From Dastarcus helophoroides (taxonomy: Eukaryota > Arthropoda > Insecta > Coleoptera > Bothrideridae): a DNA stretch of 64,000 nt. The notes under the pieces were generated by a model. That model was given only the letters and a program-made list of their open reading frames with translations. It was not told the origin of the DNA and ran no database searches. Both the position numbers and the translations under genes were made by a program. Shown here piece after piece: positions 47,583-60,200 of this stretch (the stretch's first letter is position 1; every line of letters begins with the position of its first letter). The stretch lies in assembly GCA_028583605.1 (NCBI GenBank), contig CM053330.1:19121539-19185538 (forward strand). The letters are read 5' to 3'.

Positions 47583-48103
47583 CTAACTCGTCACTTTGAC
47601 TGTATGACATATTCTCACCACGGCGCGGCGGTGTTTATTTCGCTTATTGCATTTCTTATCTCTGTGGCCATGGAAATTAGAAAACTGACGGTCTTTATTC
47701 TGCTGCAAAACGAACAACGTTGATAACACATGACGTCGTTTTAACCAAAATTTTAAAGATTTAAAGGTCTTGATATATTAAAATAGCAATGTCGACAGGG
47801 GAAGAAAAAGATTCAAAACACACGAGGTGAAAAGGACGGTATGAGCAGAGCAAGTTACCCAAAAATTAACTCCTTAATGTTTGAGACAACTCTAATGGTT
47901 CCTGAAATGTAATATCGGGTAGACTAGTTTTCAAAGCACCTTTTGGTACCCTTTCACGAATTTCAGAATGAGAAGGACACTATTCAATCACTTTGCATAA
48001 TGCTCAATTAGTACTAAGCGTGTTTCAATTAATTATGTCAGGTTATGAATGACAGGAAAAATATAACATAAGCATTAATGACACAAAAAACACAAATTAC
48101 CCT

Positions 48104-48136
48104 TTAAAGAACAAACTGACCAAATTGTGGAATGAT
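48104..48136 (-). other. Candidate terminal COG1 exon
   Basis: After the donor at 48225 (GTAAGA), an 88-base intron would end in a strong pyrimidine tract and TTTATAG. Ten codons then follow in the right phase (IIPQFGQFVL), then TAA. A competing candidate at 47901-47866 (EPLELSQTLRS, then TAA) also follows an AG in phase. Neither is confirmed. Confidence 0.35.
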
Positions 48137-48224
48137 CTATAAATGCAAAAAAAAAACCTATAGTTGGTATATATTATGTACAACTCTAACAATATCAAAG
48201 TTTCCTTATTTACGGTTTTCTTAC

Positions 48225-51200
48225 CTTAACTTCTTGGTTGTGATGTACTATTGTACCTGTGGATTTTTGAGATGGTGCTGTAATTGGCAAAAGCGGAAAC
48301 CAAGCGCTTGTTGTGGGTACACTAACGATTAGAATGGAAGGATCTCTATCTTGATCTTTTGCTTTTTCCGATAATCCCAAATTGGCTGTTTGTAGAGGAG
48401 AAGGCAATAAACATCCCATTAAGACCTAAACATAAAATAATTACAACACGAAAGCTATGGGATATACTTGACATACCTGAGATTGAATAACGGCGCGTTT
48501 TACATTAGTTTGCAAATAAGAATAAAAAACGTCCAAATCAAAAGGATCTATCTTCGCTCTAAGATCATCACAAACTTCTTGAGAAAATGAAATTAAGCGA
48601 GCATTTTCCCTTGATATGCTCATGGTCTTCATGAATTTAACATCAAACAGAAACTGTAAAGCTAGATTTTGATTTATGTCTCTGGTAGATAACATTGAGT
48701 AGTGTATTAAAATTGCTCCAACATTTTTTTGAATAAACTGTTCATGAATTGTTTTGGGCAAGGTATGAGGAAGAACATAGCTTAAGTCGCGGTTAATTTT
48801 TGATAAAATATTTTGTAGAGCTAAACTAGGTTTAAATGGCACTTTGATGTATGATTTGAATATTTTATCATCTGCTTGTTCCTGGATCTCTATGGTGTCC
48901 CATTTCTGAAAAACAAATAACGAAATTTAGTCAAACTTTGTCAACATAAAACTGCATCCTAATTATCAGTCGATTATGTTTTTCTCAAAAAAAAACCTAA
49001 GTTGGTCCTCCAAATTATGAATTACACACGTAAAAGGATACAGCTACTTAAATGTTATGTTCGGTTGTATTTAACATTTTGCAATGACTAATTTGAAGAT
49101 AACCTTGTAAAGCTTCAAGTTATTAGGAAAAAAATGTGAATAATGTGACTTCAATCTCGCAATTTGGTCTTTCCAAAAATTATAAGTTCGAATAAAAAGT
49201 CTAATATGTCAGTTTTTGCCCAAACTTATTAAAATTGTTGTTTCAAAGAAACCAATTTTGTGTTTCCTTGGCATGATAGGATGCCAACTTAGCCTAAAAC
49301 ATTAAATTGTTTCCAAAGTGTGCAAAATCTTTGGTCAGACTTTTTTTAATGTCTCTTTTTTCCTCTGACTAGTTCTTTGTTCCCCTAAACCACAATCCCC
49401 CTAATAATACCTCAAGCGCACCCAACTGAATATTTTTCGGAACTTCTATATCGCAAAGTGTATGACAAAAAGTAGCAAGCAGATTACAAAGAAGCACTGA
49501 TGGTAAGGTGTAACGTTTTCAAAAAAGATACGCAAAATTGATGCTTAGGCTGCCCAAATTCTGATGATTGACACAAAATTACATCAGGTTGAACAGCATG
49601 GTTTTTGGGTTAAACCAATAATGTTATTATTTCCTAAACTGTTAATCACACGAAGTAGGTAATATAAGCTTAAATACATTTATTTATTGAAGACAAAATA
49701 TGGTTAAATATTTTGTGCCAAACCTTTTGAGATATACGTTATAATTATAATTTTCCAGTTTTTCTTCAAATGCAGATGTCCCGAAATTAGGTTGAAAAAT
49801 TGTAACACCAAATTCTTTGTCCAAAAATATATAAAATATTATTAATTTCGGAAAAACCTTCGTTTTCGAGATACAGGGTTCAAAGGTAAAAATGAAATGA
49901 TGGTTTTTTTTGTTGATTTTTTCGAAATTGACAAGATAAATATCTGAAATTTAACACCTATTTAGATTTTAATGCTCTATAAAACAAACTGTAAAATTTT
50001 ATTCAGTATGGATCAGTGGCGGGTAAAACTAGGGGGGGGGGTAATAAAATTATTGCTAATTTGGTTATTTTCAATTTTTTTGATATTTTAAACCTAAAAT
50101 CTTTTAGTAGACACTTTTTTACATCAAAAAGGTACTCTTACCTTACCTCGATCGAGTAGACCGTTTTTAAGTAAAATGCATTTTATGCATATTGTTATTG
50201 CATATCTAGGAATTACTATAAAAAAGTCTAAAATGTAAGTGGGTCATGGAAACAAAAAAGATGATTGTTGAAAAACTGAAGATAAAAACGAAAATTGTTA
50301 AGAACAATCAAAATTCCGAAAAAAATATATAATTTATACAAAAAAAATCACATATAAAATTGAAAGCTATTACAAATAATTGAATTTTGAAAAAAAGGTT
50401 CGTTTATAAAAAAAGAGAAGTTCCGCTTTAAAGTAGAAAATGCTATTTTAACAATATGTAAAACAAGAAAAATCAACAATTCTGTAGAAATTTGAACTTG
50501 AAAAATCTAAAAATGATAATTTTAATTTTAAATCAAAAATTTTGATAAAAAAGCTAAAACAATTTTTTAAAAATTAAAGTTAAAATCTCAAGTTTAAAGT
50601 GCAAACACAATTAAAATGAAAATTCCGAGTTCAAAGATCACATTTTGAGAAAAAACGTAAAAGTCTATCCGCATTTCAAGTTTAAAGCCAAGTTTAAAAA
50701 AAAGGCAAAATTAAAAATTCAAATTTCAGAATAAATTCTAGAAATAAGGGAAAATTCGAAAATTGCAGAAATACTCAACATTTTTGGAAATAAAATAATT
50801 TCAAAAAAGAAATTATTTTTTATTTAGAGATTTTACAGGGATTTCAATTTTGCCTCGAAATTTGAAGTTTAAAGTGTTTAATTTTTAAGTAATAAAGCTT
50901 AAACAAATTAAATTTACAAAATAAATTCTTGAATTTTCAAAACTAAACTTAAAATTTTGAGAAGTTAGCAAATTCTCAAACGAATGGTCATTATTTTTTC
51001 TTTAACTCTAAGGCAGTCGCTTACCCCAGCTACCACCTAGAGCCGGCTCACCCCGCTAATACAAACCGCAGTCAATCCTTAAGTGTGTCATGAAACTAGC
51101 ATTAGCAAACTATTACAAATGAACCGATATTATTAATTAGGTAAATTGAAAACTACTTGGTCCATTTGACCGAATTGTAAACAACCAAAACATTAATTAT

Positions 51201-54200
51201 GAAAAATCAAGTCCGTTAAGTTAACAATGAGATGATATTTTTACTTACTGCTAAAGAATGCATTGAATGAGTTATTAGGGTACATTCCAGCTGCTCCTTA
51301 GCAACAATTTCAGTTATCTTGGTACATTTACTCATCCAGTGTTCCCAACAGTCTATACTAAATTTATTAAAGAGATCACAAATTTTGTGCCAATTGTCAG
51401 TTAAAGAGTTTATTGAACAACACCTACTGAAATGTGGACACAGAAAAGTCACAGCTTGTGAAAATCTTGCGCACATTAAACATCCAACTAGATGCATTTT
51501 ATATGGTTGCTCATTTAACCAATTTTCCGCAAATTTAATTACCCTGTAATTAAACTTGTTAGCTAGAATAATATATACCTTTACAATTATTACCTTTCAG
51601 TATTGCACAAACATTCCCGAATTAAATGTCTTTCAATTTCAGTCCTATCTAAATATTTCCTATCCAATTTTGAAGTTCTTAAAGTAAACGAGATGGATAA
51701 ATTGTTATCTAAATCAACCCCGTATAAATACTGGAAAATATCAGCCAAAATACCTAAATACTGTTTATCTAATTCTTCACACAATGCAACAACACTTGGT
51801 GAATAGCCCTTAGTTTTCATTGATAAAGCTGAAAAAATAAGTTACTATCTACCATTCTATCATAATTTGAATATTTTTACCATCCTGTTTATTTTCTGTT
51901 CGCACAATGTCATCGGACTCATTCCAAATATAACTTCTTAAATCTGCTTCATTAACAGATGATAAAGTACATTTCTCCAATGTGACGATAATATTATTTT
52001 CCATAGTGCTGCTAATTGAGGTTAATTTTTTAGATAGAAGGGTGCATGTCCTTTCTGTTATTAAATTTTGAAAAAAATAATACCAGACACTAAAATTTTC
52101 GGGTAAATTTAGAGACGTGCAGATTTCCTCCCAATTTTTAGGTAAATCTAAAAATCACAAGCAGTAAAAATTGTAAAAAATATACCTTCCAAATTTTACC
52201 TATTTTTAATACTTCCTCCCTAATAATATAGAGACCTTTAATATTTGTAACTAACTCCAAAGATTTCCTTAGGCCTTCTTTTATTGTCTCGTGAGTATCT
52301 TTTAACCACTGCTCGATTGCTTCTTTAATATTTTGATCAATAATTTTGGGAACAATTTTACATGACGGCCTATAAACATATTTCTTGTATTTACAGTAGG
52401 AGAATAAAACATAAATGTAGAATCAAACAAGATGATTTACCTGAAACGTTTAATAACATCTGGTATGTATGAATTTAATGGTGTAGATGGCAGTTCAAGT
52501 TTCTCCAAAGTTGTTGGAGCCGAATCATTTACTATATCATCCAGTTGATTCCAAATTAAGCCACTGTCACTTGCCGATGAACCTATAGAAAGATCGTATT
52601 CTTAGATATATTACACAAAAAATCAGGAGCTAAATATAATTCTAAATTTCTCGTCATATCAAATATTGCAAAAACTGACGCTCAATTCTAACAGACTTCG
52701 ACACCGTATTATACATTTAATCAGCGCAACTAGTAATATAATAAATTACTTTAATAAAAATAATTTTTTAATTCTAAACGAATTTCATTCAGTTCATTCA
52801 AAAATCATCTTTTTTTGAAATTCCGTTATTTTTCCCAAAATAATAATTTTGCAGAAAAAACTCGGAATTTTCAAAAAAAAATGTAACAATTCATAAGAAT
52901 TCGAAGCATTATAAATGTTATATTTTGACAAAAATACAAGATTTTTAAAAAATTGGAAACAAAAAATTTTGAAATTAAATAAAAATTCTTTTAAACAATC
53001 GAAATTCCTAGATCATCAATATTTGAAAAAAAAATGAAAACTTTCAAAATAAAAAAGGTAGAAAAGTTCATAGAAGATCTAAATTTTTAAATAAAGATGG
53101 AAATTATCAAAAAAGAATCAATGTTTGAAAATCTTGAAATTTGAGAGTCGCAATTTGAAAAAAGTCGAAATTTTGAGGCCTCTATTTTGAAAAAAAAAAC
53201 ACAAAATTTACAAAAAATTTTACAATATCCAAAAAAGTCTAAATTAAAAACAAAATTTTAAAGCCGAAATTTTGAAAAAAGAAATCAAAATTTTTAAATA
53301 GGGCCAACATTTTAAAAAAAGTCAATCCATTATGAAATTTGTTAAAAAACTTTCGAATCTCAACTAAAAATTATGGAAAAATGTCGAAATTTTAAGATCA
53401 GCAAACTCAGAACAAAACAAAATTCAGAATTTATTAAAACTAGACTGATGTTGAGAGAAAAAAACAAATTTCAAGAAGAACTTTTAAATCTGGGTAGGCA
53501 CATACTAGAAATTTATCAAAATTGAAAACAAAGTTCAAACTGCCAGGAAATTTGTACAAATTAGAAACAAATTTGTTCACACTAGAAATAGTCTTATTCA
53601 AATTATTAACAAATTTGTTTAAATAAGAATCAAACCTACTCAAATTAGATAGTATCAAACTTATTGAAATTTGTTAAACTAGAAGCAAACTTGTTTAAAA
53701 GAAAAATTCTTCAAATCAGAAGTAAATTTCTAAAAATTAGCAGTATGAATATTTAAAGTTGGATATTTTGACACTTTTAATGCATATTTTAAGCAGTTTG
53801 CTTGCATATTTCAAGCTTTTTATGTTGCATACAATGTGGAAGAGCCAAATGGAATAAATTCAACACCTCAGTTATTGTAGATATTTATGAAAAATCTCGA
53901 GACAGGTCAATTTTAGATTATAAGATGACATCCTGCAAAGCAAAAATTTCATCCCTAGATGAAAAATGGATTTGCTTTATCATAAGAGTGGCAAATAAAA
54001 TTCCTCAAGAATTTAACATTTCTGATACTTATAATTTTTTTAAATGCACAGTTTAGGTAAATTTTGTGAAGAAATAAAAATACTAATTGCATTTTCTTAA
54101 TATTTCAAAAGATTAGATGGAAACTTTGAGATCTCTGGATGTTCTTTGAAAATTTAATATTTTGAATATGCATTCTTGGTTTTTCGATAAATTAAAATCC

Positions 54201-57200
54201 TTACAAAGGTTTCTTTAAAAATGTGATATTTTAGATGATTTTAGTTGAAGTGTTCTACAGGGTGTCCCCGTTTTAAGTGCCTTAAATGAAACGGGTGATG
54301 GAAAAAGTATTTTTTTTATTGATATTAGACGCCAATCGGCTTTGTACAACCAAGTATACATGATATATAAATACGAGGTCTGAAATGTCAGTGTGTACAC
54401 AAGGTGAAACTAACATTAGGTAGAATATATCAAAATTCAACATCAATTAATATTCCATAATACAATGTAAATGTAAAAGTAAATGTAAATGCCTCCATAA
54501 TAAAAAAAAATCTGTTTCAATTTCAATGCATCGACAGGCGTTTCACACTTCTGACAAATTCACAATAATTACCACCAAAGTAGTTTAAAAAATTGCAATA
54601 CTCATTCCGCCATTCCGAATATACGATTTCGAGGTATGAAAGTTTGCTAGAACGCGATTCGACCTCAATCCCCGTTGAGGAACACTGAGAGGAAAGAACT
54701 CTAACTCCGGTAAATCAATCAGGCCGTTGATGATTTTGTACCAAAAACAAAGATCAGTCTGTGTTCTTCGATGTACAAGTCTGTTGAGGTTAAATCGCAC
54801 ATACACTTCATTAACGCAACTAGTTGAACATTCCGAGAACATAAATTACGCCAAATATTTACAAAATTTGTATTGCACTTTCTCGACCGCATTAATATCA
54901 ACGTCGTAAAACGGGGACCAAATGACAGTACAATATTCTAAGACTGGTCATACTAATACTACAAACAACTTAACTAATGTTTGCGGATTTCTAAAATCCT
55001 TTCCCGCCCTAAAAATACAGTCAAGCACCTTAAAAGCTTTCACAGTAACATACTCAATATGCCTAACAAAATCCAATTTATCGTCAACAAGTACACCAAG
55101 GTCCTTAATCACATTTTCCACACGCAGAAGTTGACCACCGAGAGAATAATTCATTGGGTGTCTGTTGTGTCGACGCGAAAATTGCATGACAGCACATTTC
55201 ATAACATTAAGCTTGAGCTTATTTGTATCGCACCATTGTTCTAGATAGTCGATATCTTCTTGTAACTGCTGCATATCACGTTGATGGGAAATTGCTCTAT
55301 ACACCTTCAAATCATCAGCATACAGTAGGTAGTTTGACATAAATCCCAAGCCAATGTCATTGATGAAGATGTTAAAAAGAACAGGACACGAGATTCAACA
55401 GGATAATCCTGTGACCCATGACCATTAGCGCGGACACGCAGCCGCCTCCCCGTCAGATAGGACCGAAGCCAATCCAGAGCCTTGCTCCTGGCTCCATATT
55501 TTAAAGAAAAAATTTCCTATGAATATGTATCAGGAAACTCTTAATAAAAAAGATACAAGGTGTTAAATTTGTATAAAGAAAAAGTTTTTATTGTTTCATT
55601 TTCAAGTATTCAGAGTTATTTAAACTAAATTTTGCACACATGGTGTGTAGATAAAGGATCATAAAATAAGAGAAAATTAGGTTTCTATCTCAACCGGTGG
55701 CGGAGTTGATGGTAATCTGCGATATTGTTTTGAAAAAAAAAGTAGTACGCCACTCAACAAAATGAAGTAAAATACATTTTTTGGATAAAGCGTTTAATTC
55801 TGAAGAAGTTTTTTTTTGTCATTTTTTTTGGCATTTACTACCTTATGGTTTAGGTACGAACTGTTCGAATACAATGGATGTATGCTGGTCCTTAAATAAT
55901 CACCGACTAATACAAAGAGGGATAAGTTTAAGATGCTACGACACTGGAGAAAATGAAATGAATTAACAGTTTTGGATAAAGTTGACTCTTAACGTTCTTT
56001 CATATTTGTGACTATTGTGACAAAATTTAAATTTTTGGGACTTTCCCTAGTGAAAGTACGAGTGAGAGTGATGTTTTTTTCCAAAACCAACGACATGACG
56101 CAACCAGTGGCAAATACGGAAAAATGTCAAGAAATAACTTTTATTCAAAATTAAATACTTTACCCAAAACAGGTATTTATTTCATTTCTCCAGTGGTGTG
56201 CCGCGTTTTTCCTACAATAATACTCGTAACTCCACCACTGGTTGAAATAGAAACTTAGTTTTATTTTATTTTCTGATCCTTCATTCATACACCATGTATA
56301 AAAATTTTGATTTAAATATCTTAGAAAACTTGAAAGTGAAAAAGTAAAAACTTTTTTTTAATTGAAATTTCAACACCTTGTATCTTTTTTATTAAGAGTT
56401 TCCGGATACATGTTCATAGAAAACATTTTACTTCAAATTGTTTCATTTAAGGCACTTGAAACTGGGACACCATGTATAAGAGTCGCCTTAGAATTTTCAA
56501 ACTTCTAATTCATTTCTTAGGGTCTTTGGAGCTCTAAGTAAGTTCTAGGGGTGGCGTACAAAGGGCACCAATAGACGTGCGAGAGATTTAATGCCATCCT
56601 ACCGCAGAACTAAAAATTTATTTAAATAAAAAACATTTGAACGATTTGAAAGTCAATCTTTCGGTATTTTTCTCAAAATTTCTTGCTTTTATAGATTGAG
56701 AGTTACCATGAGAGTGTGAAGTTCAAATTTGCATGATTATGAAAATTAAAATTTCTATTTCAATTTAGAAATTGAAATTTTACTAATAAACATTTTCAAA
56801 AACTTCCAACTTCGAATATTTAAAATTTCGACTTCTCGTTTGAAACGACAATATCATATTCGAAATATCTAAAAAAGTCGACATTATTTATTTGGAGTAA
56901 AAATAAATGTTAGTTGTAAAATGGAATTTTTAGAAAAGAAATAAAACAGTTCAGATTAAAACTACAACTTTTCAGAAAGAGTAATAAAGAAAACACCTCG
57001 TAATTTATAAAACAAAAATTTTCATAGTTTCAAGAGGAATTAAAAGTAAAAATATTAAGTTCAAAATTGGAATTTCGAGAAAAAAAATAGAAACTAAAAA
57101 ATACCCAATACCTAAATTTAAGAAATTTATTAAAAGTAAGAAAAACCTAAATTTAAAAAAAAAAACCTAAAAATTCTGAATGCAAATTTTTGCTCAAGCA

Positions 57201-60200
57201 AAAATTAAACATTTTAAGTTTAAGTTCCGAATTTTTAGAAAAATATTAACGTATATCACGAGAAGGATTTGAAATTTACAAAAGTTCACAACTCAACTCA
57301 AAATTTCGAGAGAAAAAAAATCAAATTTTCGCGATCAAAATAAAAATTTTGAGAAAAATGTCGATAAATCAAGAATGTATCTAAATTTAAGAAGAAAATT
57401 AAAAATTTCAAGCGAAACTTTCAGCAAAAAGAACCAAAATTTAAATAAACATTTCTGGAAAATTAAAATGATAAGAACTAAATAGTTTAAACCAGAAATC
57501 TTAAAAAAAAGGTGGAACACTCGAAATTCAAAAATAATTCAAGTCTTTAACTCGAAATTTCCAACAACAAAAAATCGAAAATTTGAAAAGGACTAGCAAT
57601 TTTGGTTTTAAAGTTGCAGTTTTATGATTAATTCTAATAATAGGTGTTAAATTGGAAATTTTTAGTTGAACAAACACTCGAAAACAAATAAACAAATATG
57701 TTTAGAAATTTCATATTTAAATTTGTAATCTTAGGAGATGTATAGAAATATAATAAGTTTAATTCGGAATTTAAAAAAAAATCAAAATTTTCTGATAAAA
57801 TTAAACTAGAAACATGTCTGGATTTCTGTAGTAAAATCGAAATTTTAGGAAATAAGTAATTTTCACATTTATTTTAGAAAAAACAAAAACAAAAGGGCGT
57901 TGAAATTTTAAGAAGAGAGTCGATATTTTGCATTTGAAGTTCAAATTTGAGGAAAAAAGTAGTGAATATTAAATTTCAATTGGATTTTTTTTAAAAAGGA
58001 GAAATTTCGGTAAAAACTTATTACAAAAAAAAAAAGAAACCTCTCGTGATTTAGAATTTAACAGCTCTAATTTTAGGAAAGATGGAAATAGTTTCAAGTT
58101 GATTGTGAGAAAAAAGTTGAAATTTCGGAAACAATTCAAAAAAAGTTTGTTATAAAATTTTCACTTTCGAAATATAACTCTAAAATTGGCAGAAACCGAG
58201 AATCTAAGATTAAAGTGCACATGGAGATTAAATCAAATTACGTAGAAATCTGTTTGAATTTTAACGTTGAAATTTTTGAAAAAAGTATTAAAAACTGACA
58301 ATGTAAATTCAATGATTCGAGTTTCAAATTTGAACAAGTAAATTGTAAGAATAGTCGAAATTTTAAGAAAATAAGCAGTTCATATTTTTTTCAAAATTTC
58401 GAGTGTAAAATCTTAATTGTAGAAATAAAACAGTAAATACCTCCAGTTTAAACTTTAAATTTCGAGAAAATAAACGGCATTTGGAAATCTACAAATTAAA
58501 CATTTGTAAAAATGTTTAAGTGTAGATTGGAAACTATTATTAAGGTAGTAAAAATATTAAGACTAAACTCGAAATTGTAAAGCATTTCATTGCATTTTTT
58601 GTAGAAAAAACAGAAATTTCGAAAAAAAATTCAAATTTTTCGAGAAAAATCGCTTTTATCTCCATCGATTTCTAAAAAAAGTAAAACTTGCAATATCTAA
58701 GAACTCGAAGAACCAAGTGGAATTATTTGCGTTGCCTTTTTCCTCAACATTTCAACTTTAATTTTTTTCAAATTTTGACTTTTAATCTCGAAATTCTGGC
58801 TTGAACGTCTAAATGTCATGATATGAAAAAAAGCAAATATGTTTTGAATTCATTACAACTGGAAGCAGAATACTAATATAAACTCCTGAACAAAATTAAC
58901 GCACCACTTAATTAAACTAAAATAATTATACTAATGAGAACAGCATTGAACTAAATTAGGGTCAAGTGGGGTAACTGTAAATTATTTTGGAAATTTGAAA
59001 TTTAAAGCTCCATGTATTCTTAATGAAAACTAAATTGGGTCATCTATATTGTTGCGGGCTTATCGGTTCGAATGATTATTAACACTTGCTGAATAATACC
59101 CACTTTATTTCTAAACTAAACTCGGAACACTACAACTGAATAATGAACTCACTAATTAGCTACACTGACTGACTGACTGACTGAGGGAAAGACAACCGAA
59201 CCCCCTTTATATAGATCTCTGGTTCGGGTTCTAGACGTTTTCGGCAGATAAGGCTTACGTTTGCCGAAATTTCTGGAACGCTTATCTGCCGTTTGCTTCA
59301 TTATCGCGGCCGCTTTCCCTTAGCAGATCTTTATAAAAAATTTTCTTACGTACTAAATTCTACAATTTACATTTCGTTACAAGATGATTGATGCAATTAG
59401 TTATTAAGTTTTATGTTAATTTATATTGTTAAATATGCAAATTTTGCGGGATTTTTTGCAAAAAAATCAATTTACAGTTACTCCCTCGCTTTTAAAGACA
59501 GTAGAAAATATTGGGGTAATTCAGAACAGCCATTTTGGAGATGCTATAATTCAATGGAGCAATTCCCTTTACTGTTTCAGATGAACTTTATCCATTTAAT
59601 GTACTCTTGTTATCTTCTGTTCAGGTAGTGGAGTCAGATATTATTTTTTTGGTTTTTATATTTTGGTACAAGAATAGCGTGTAACTGACGATCTGGAAAA
59701 TTTGTAGCATCTACAGGACAAATTCCAGTGGATGCAAAACCTCAGATGACATTGGAAGAAGTAGTTCCCGACATCCAAGCGTCATTTAGTAGTTCAAAAA
59801 ATTTTGACCTTTGAAAAGGCTCATTACCTGTGCATTAATTAATGTTTAGAATTACCCCATCATTTTGTTTCCAATTTTCCCTATTCACTGAATTTCCTGG
59901 GGCAATTGTAAATAATGCTAACTCTCATCTACTGTGAGTATTTATAACTTCAAATGGTCACGAGCGGCGAAGAGGATGCCATCCAAAAGCATTACAGAAC
60001 CGACATCAAACAAGGTTCTTGTCGAATGCTGGAGCTTGCAAAACCGTTTCCTTCTTTTCCCCAAGCATACTCAGACCCTTTAGGAGATGTTAAGCTAAAT
60101 ATGATTTTGTTAATGAATAAAACCCTCTTCCAATCAATAGCAAAACAATCTTTGAACTTTGGGCTCTTTGGCAAGTAATGACAGCCGGATGCAATTGTGT

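Noticed and set aside
52186..52199. Alternative donor for COG1 exon 7 at 52186
   Set aside because: Using it leaves phase 0 and leads to a stop in exon 8. The donor after 52200 gives the correct phase and a protein that continues in the family pattern.
53802..54056. 84-codon + strand frame in COG1 intron 5
   Set aside because: I find no recognisable domain, splice context or homologue. It is probably chance or an unidentified relic, so I did not call it a gene.
59160..59185. ACTG microsatellite
   Set aside because: It lies at the expected start-site region of the solo LTR and is part of it.
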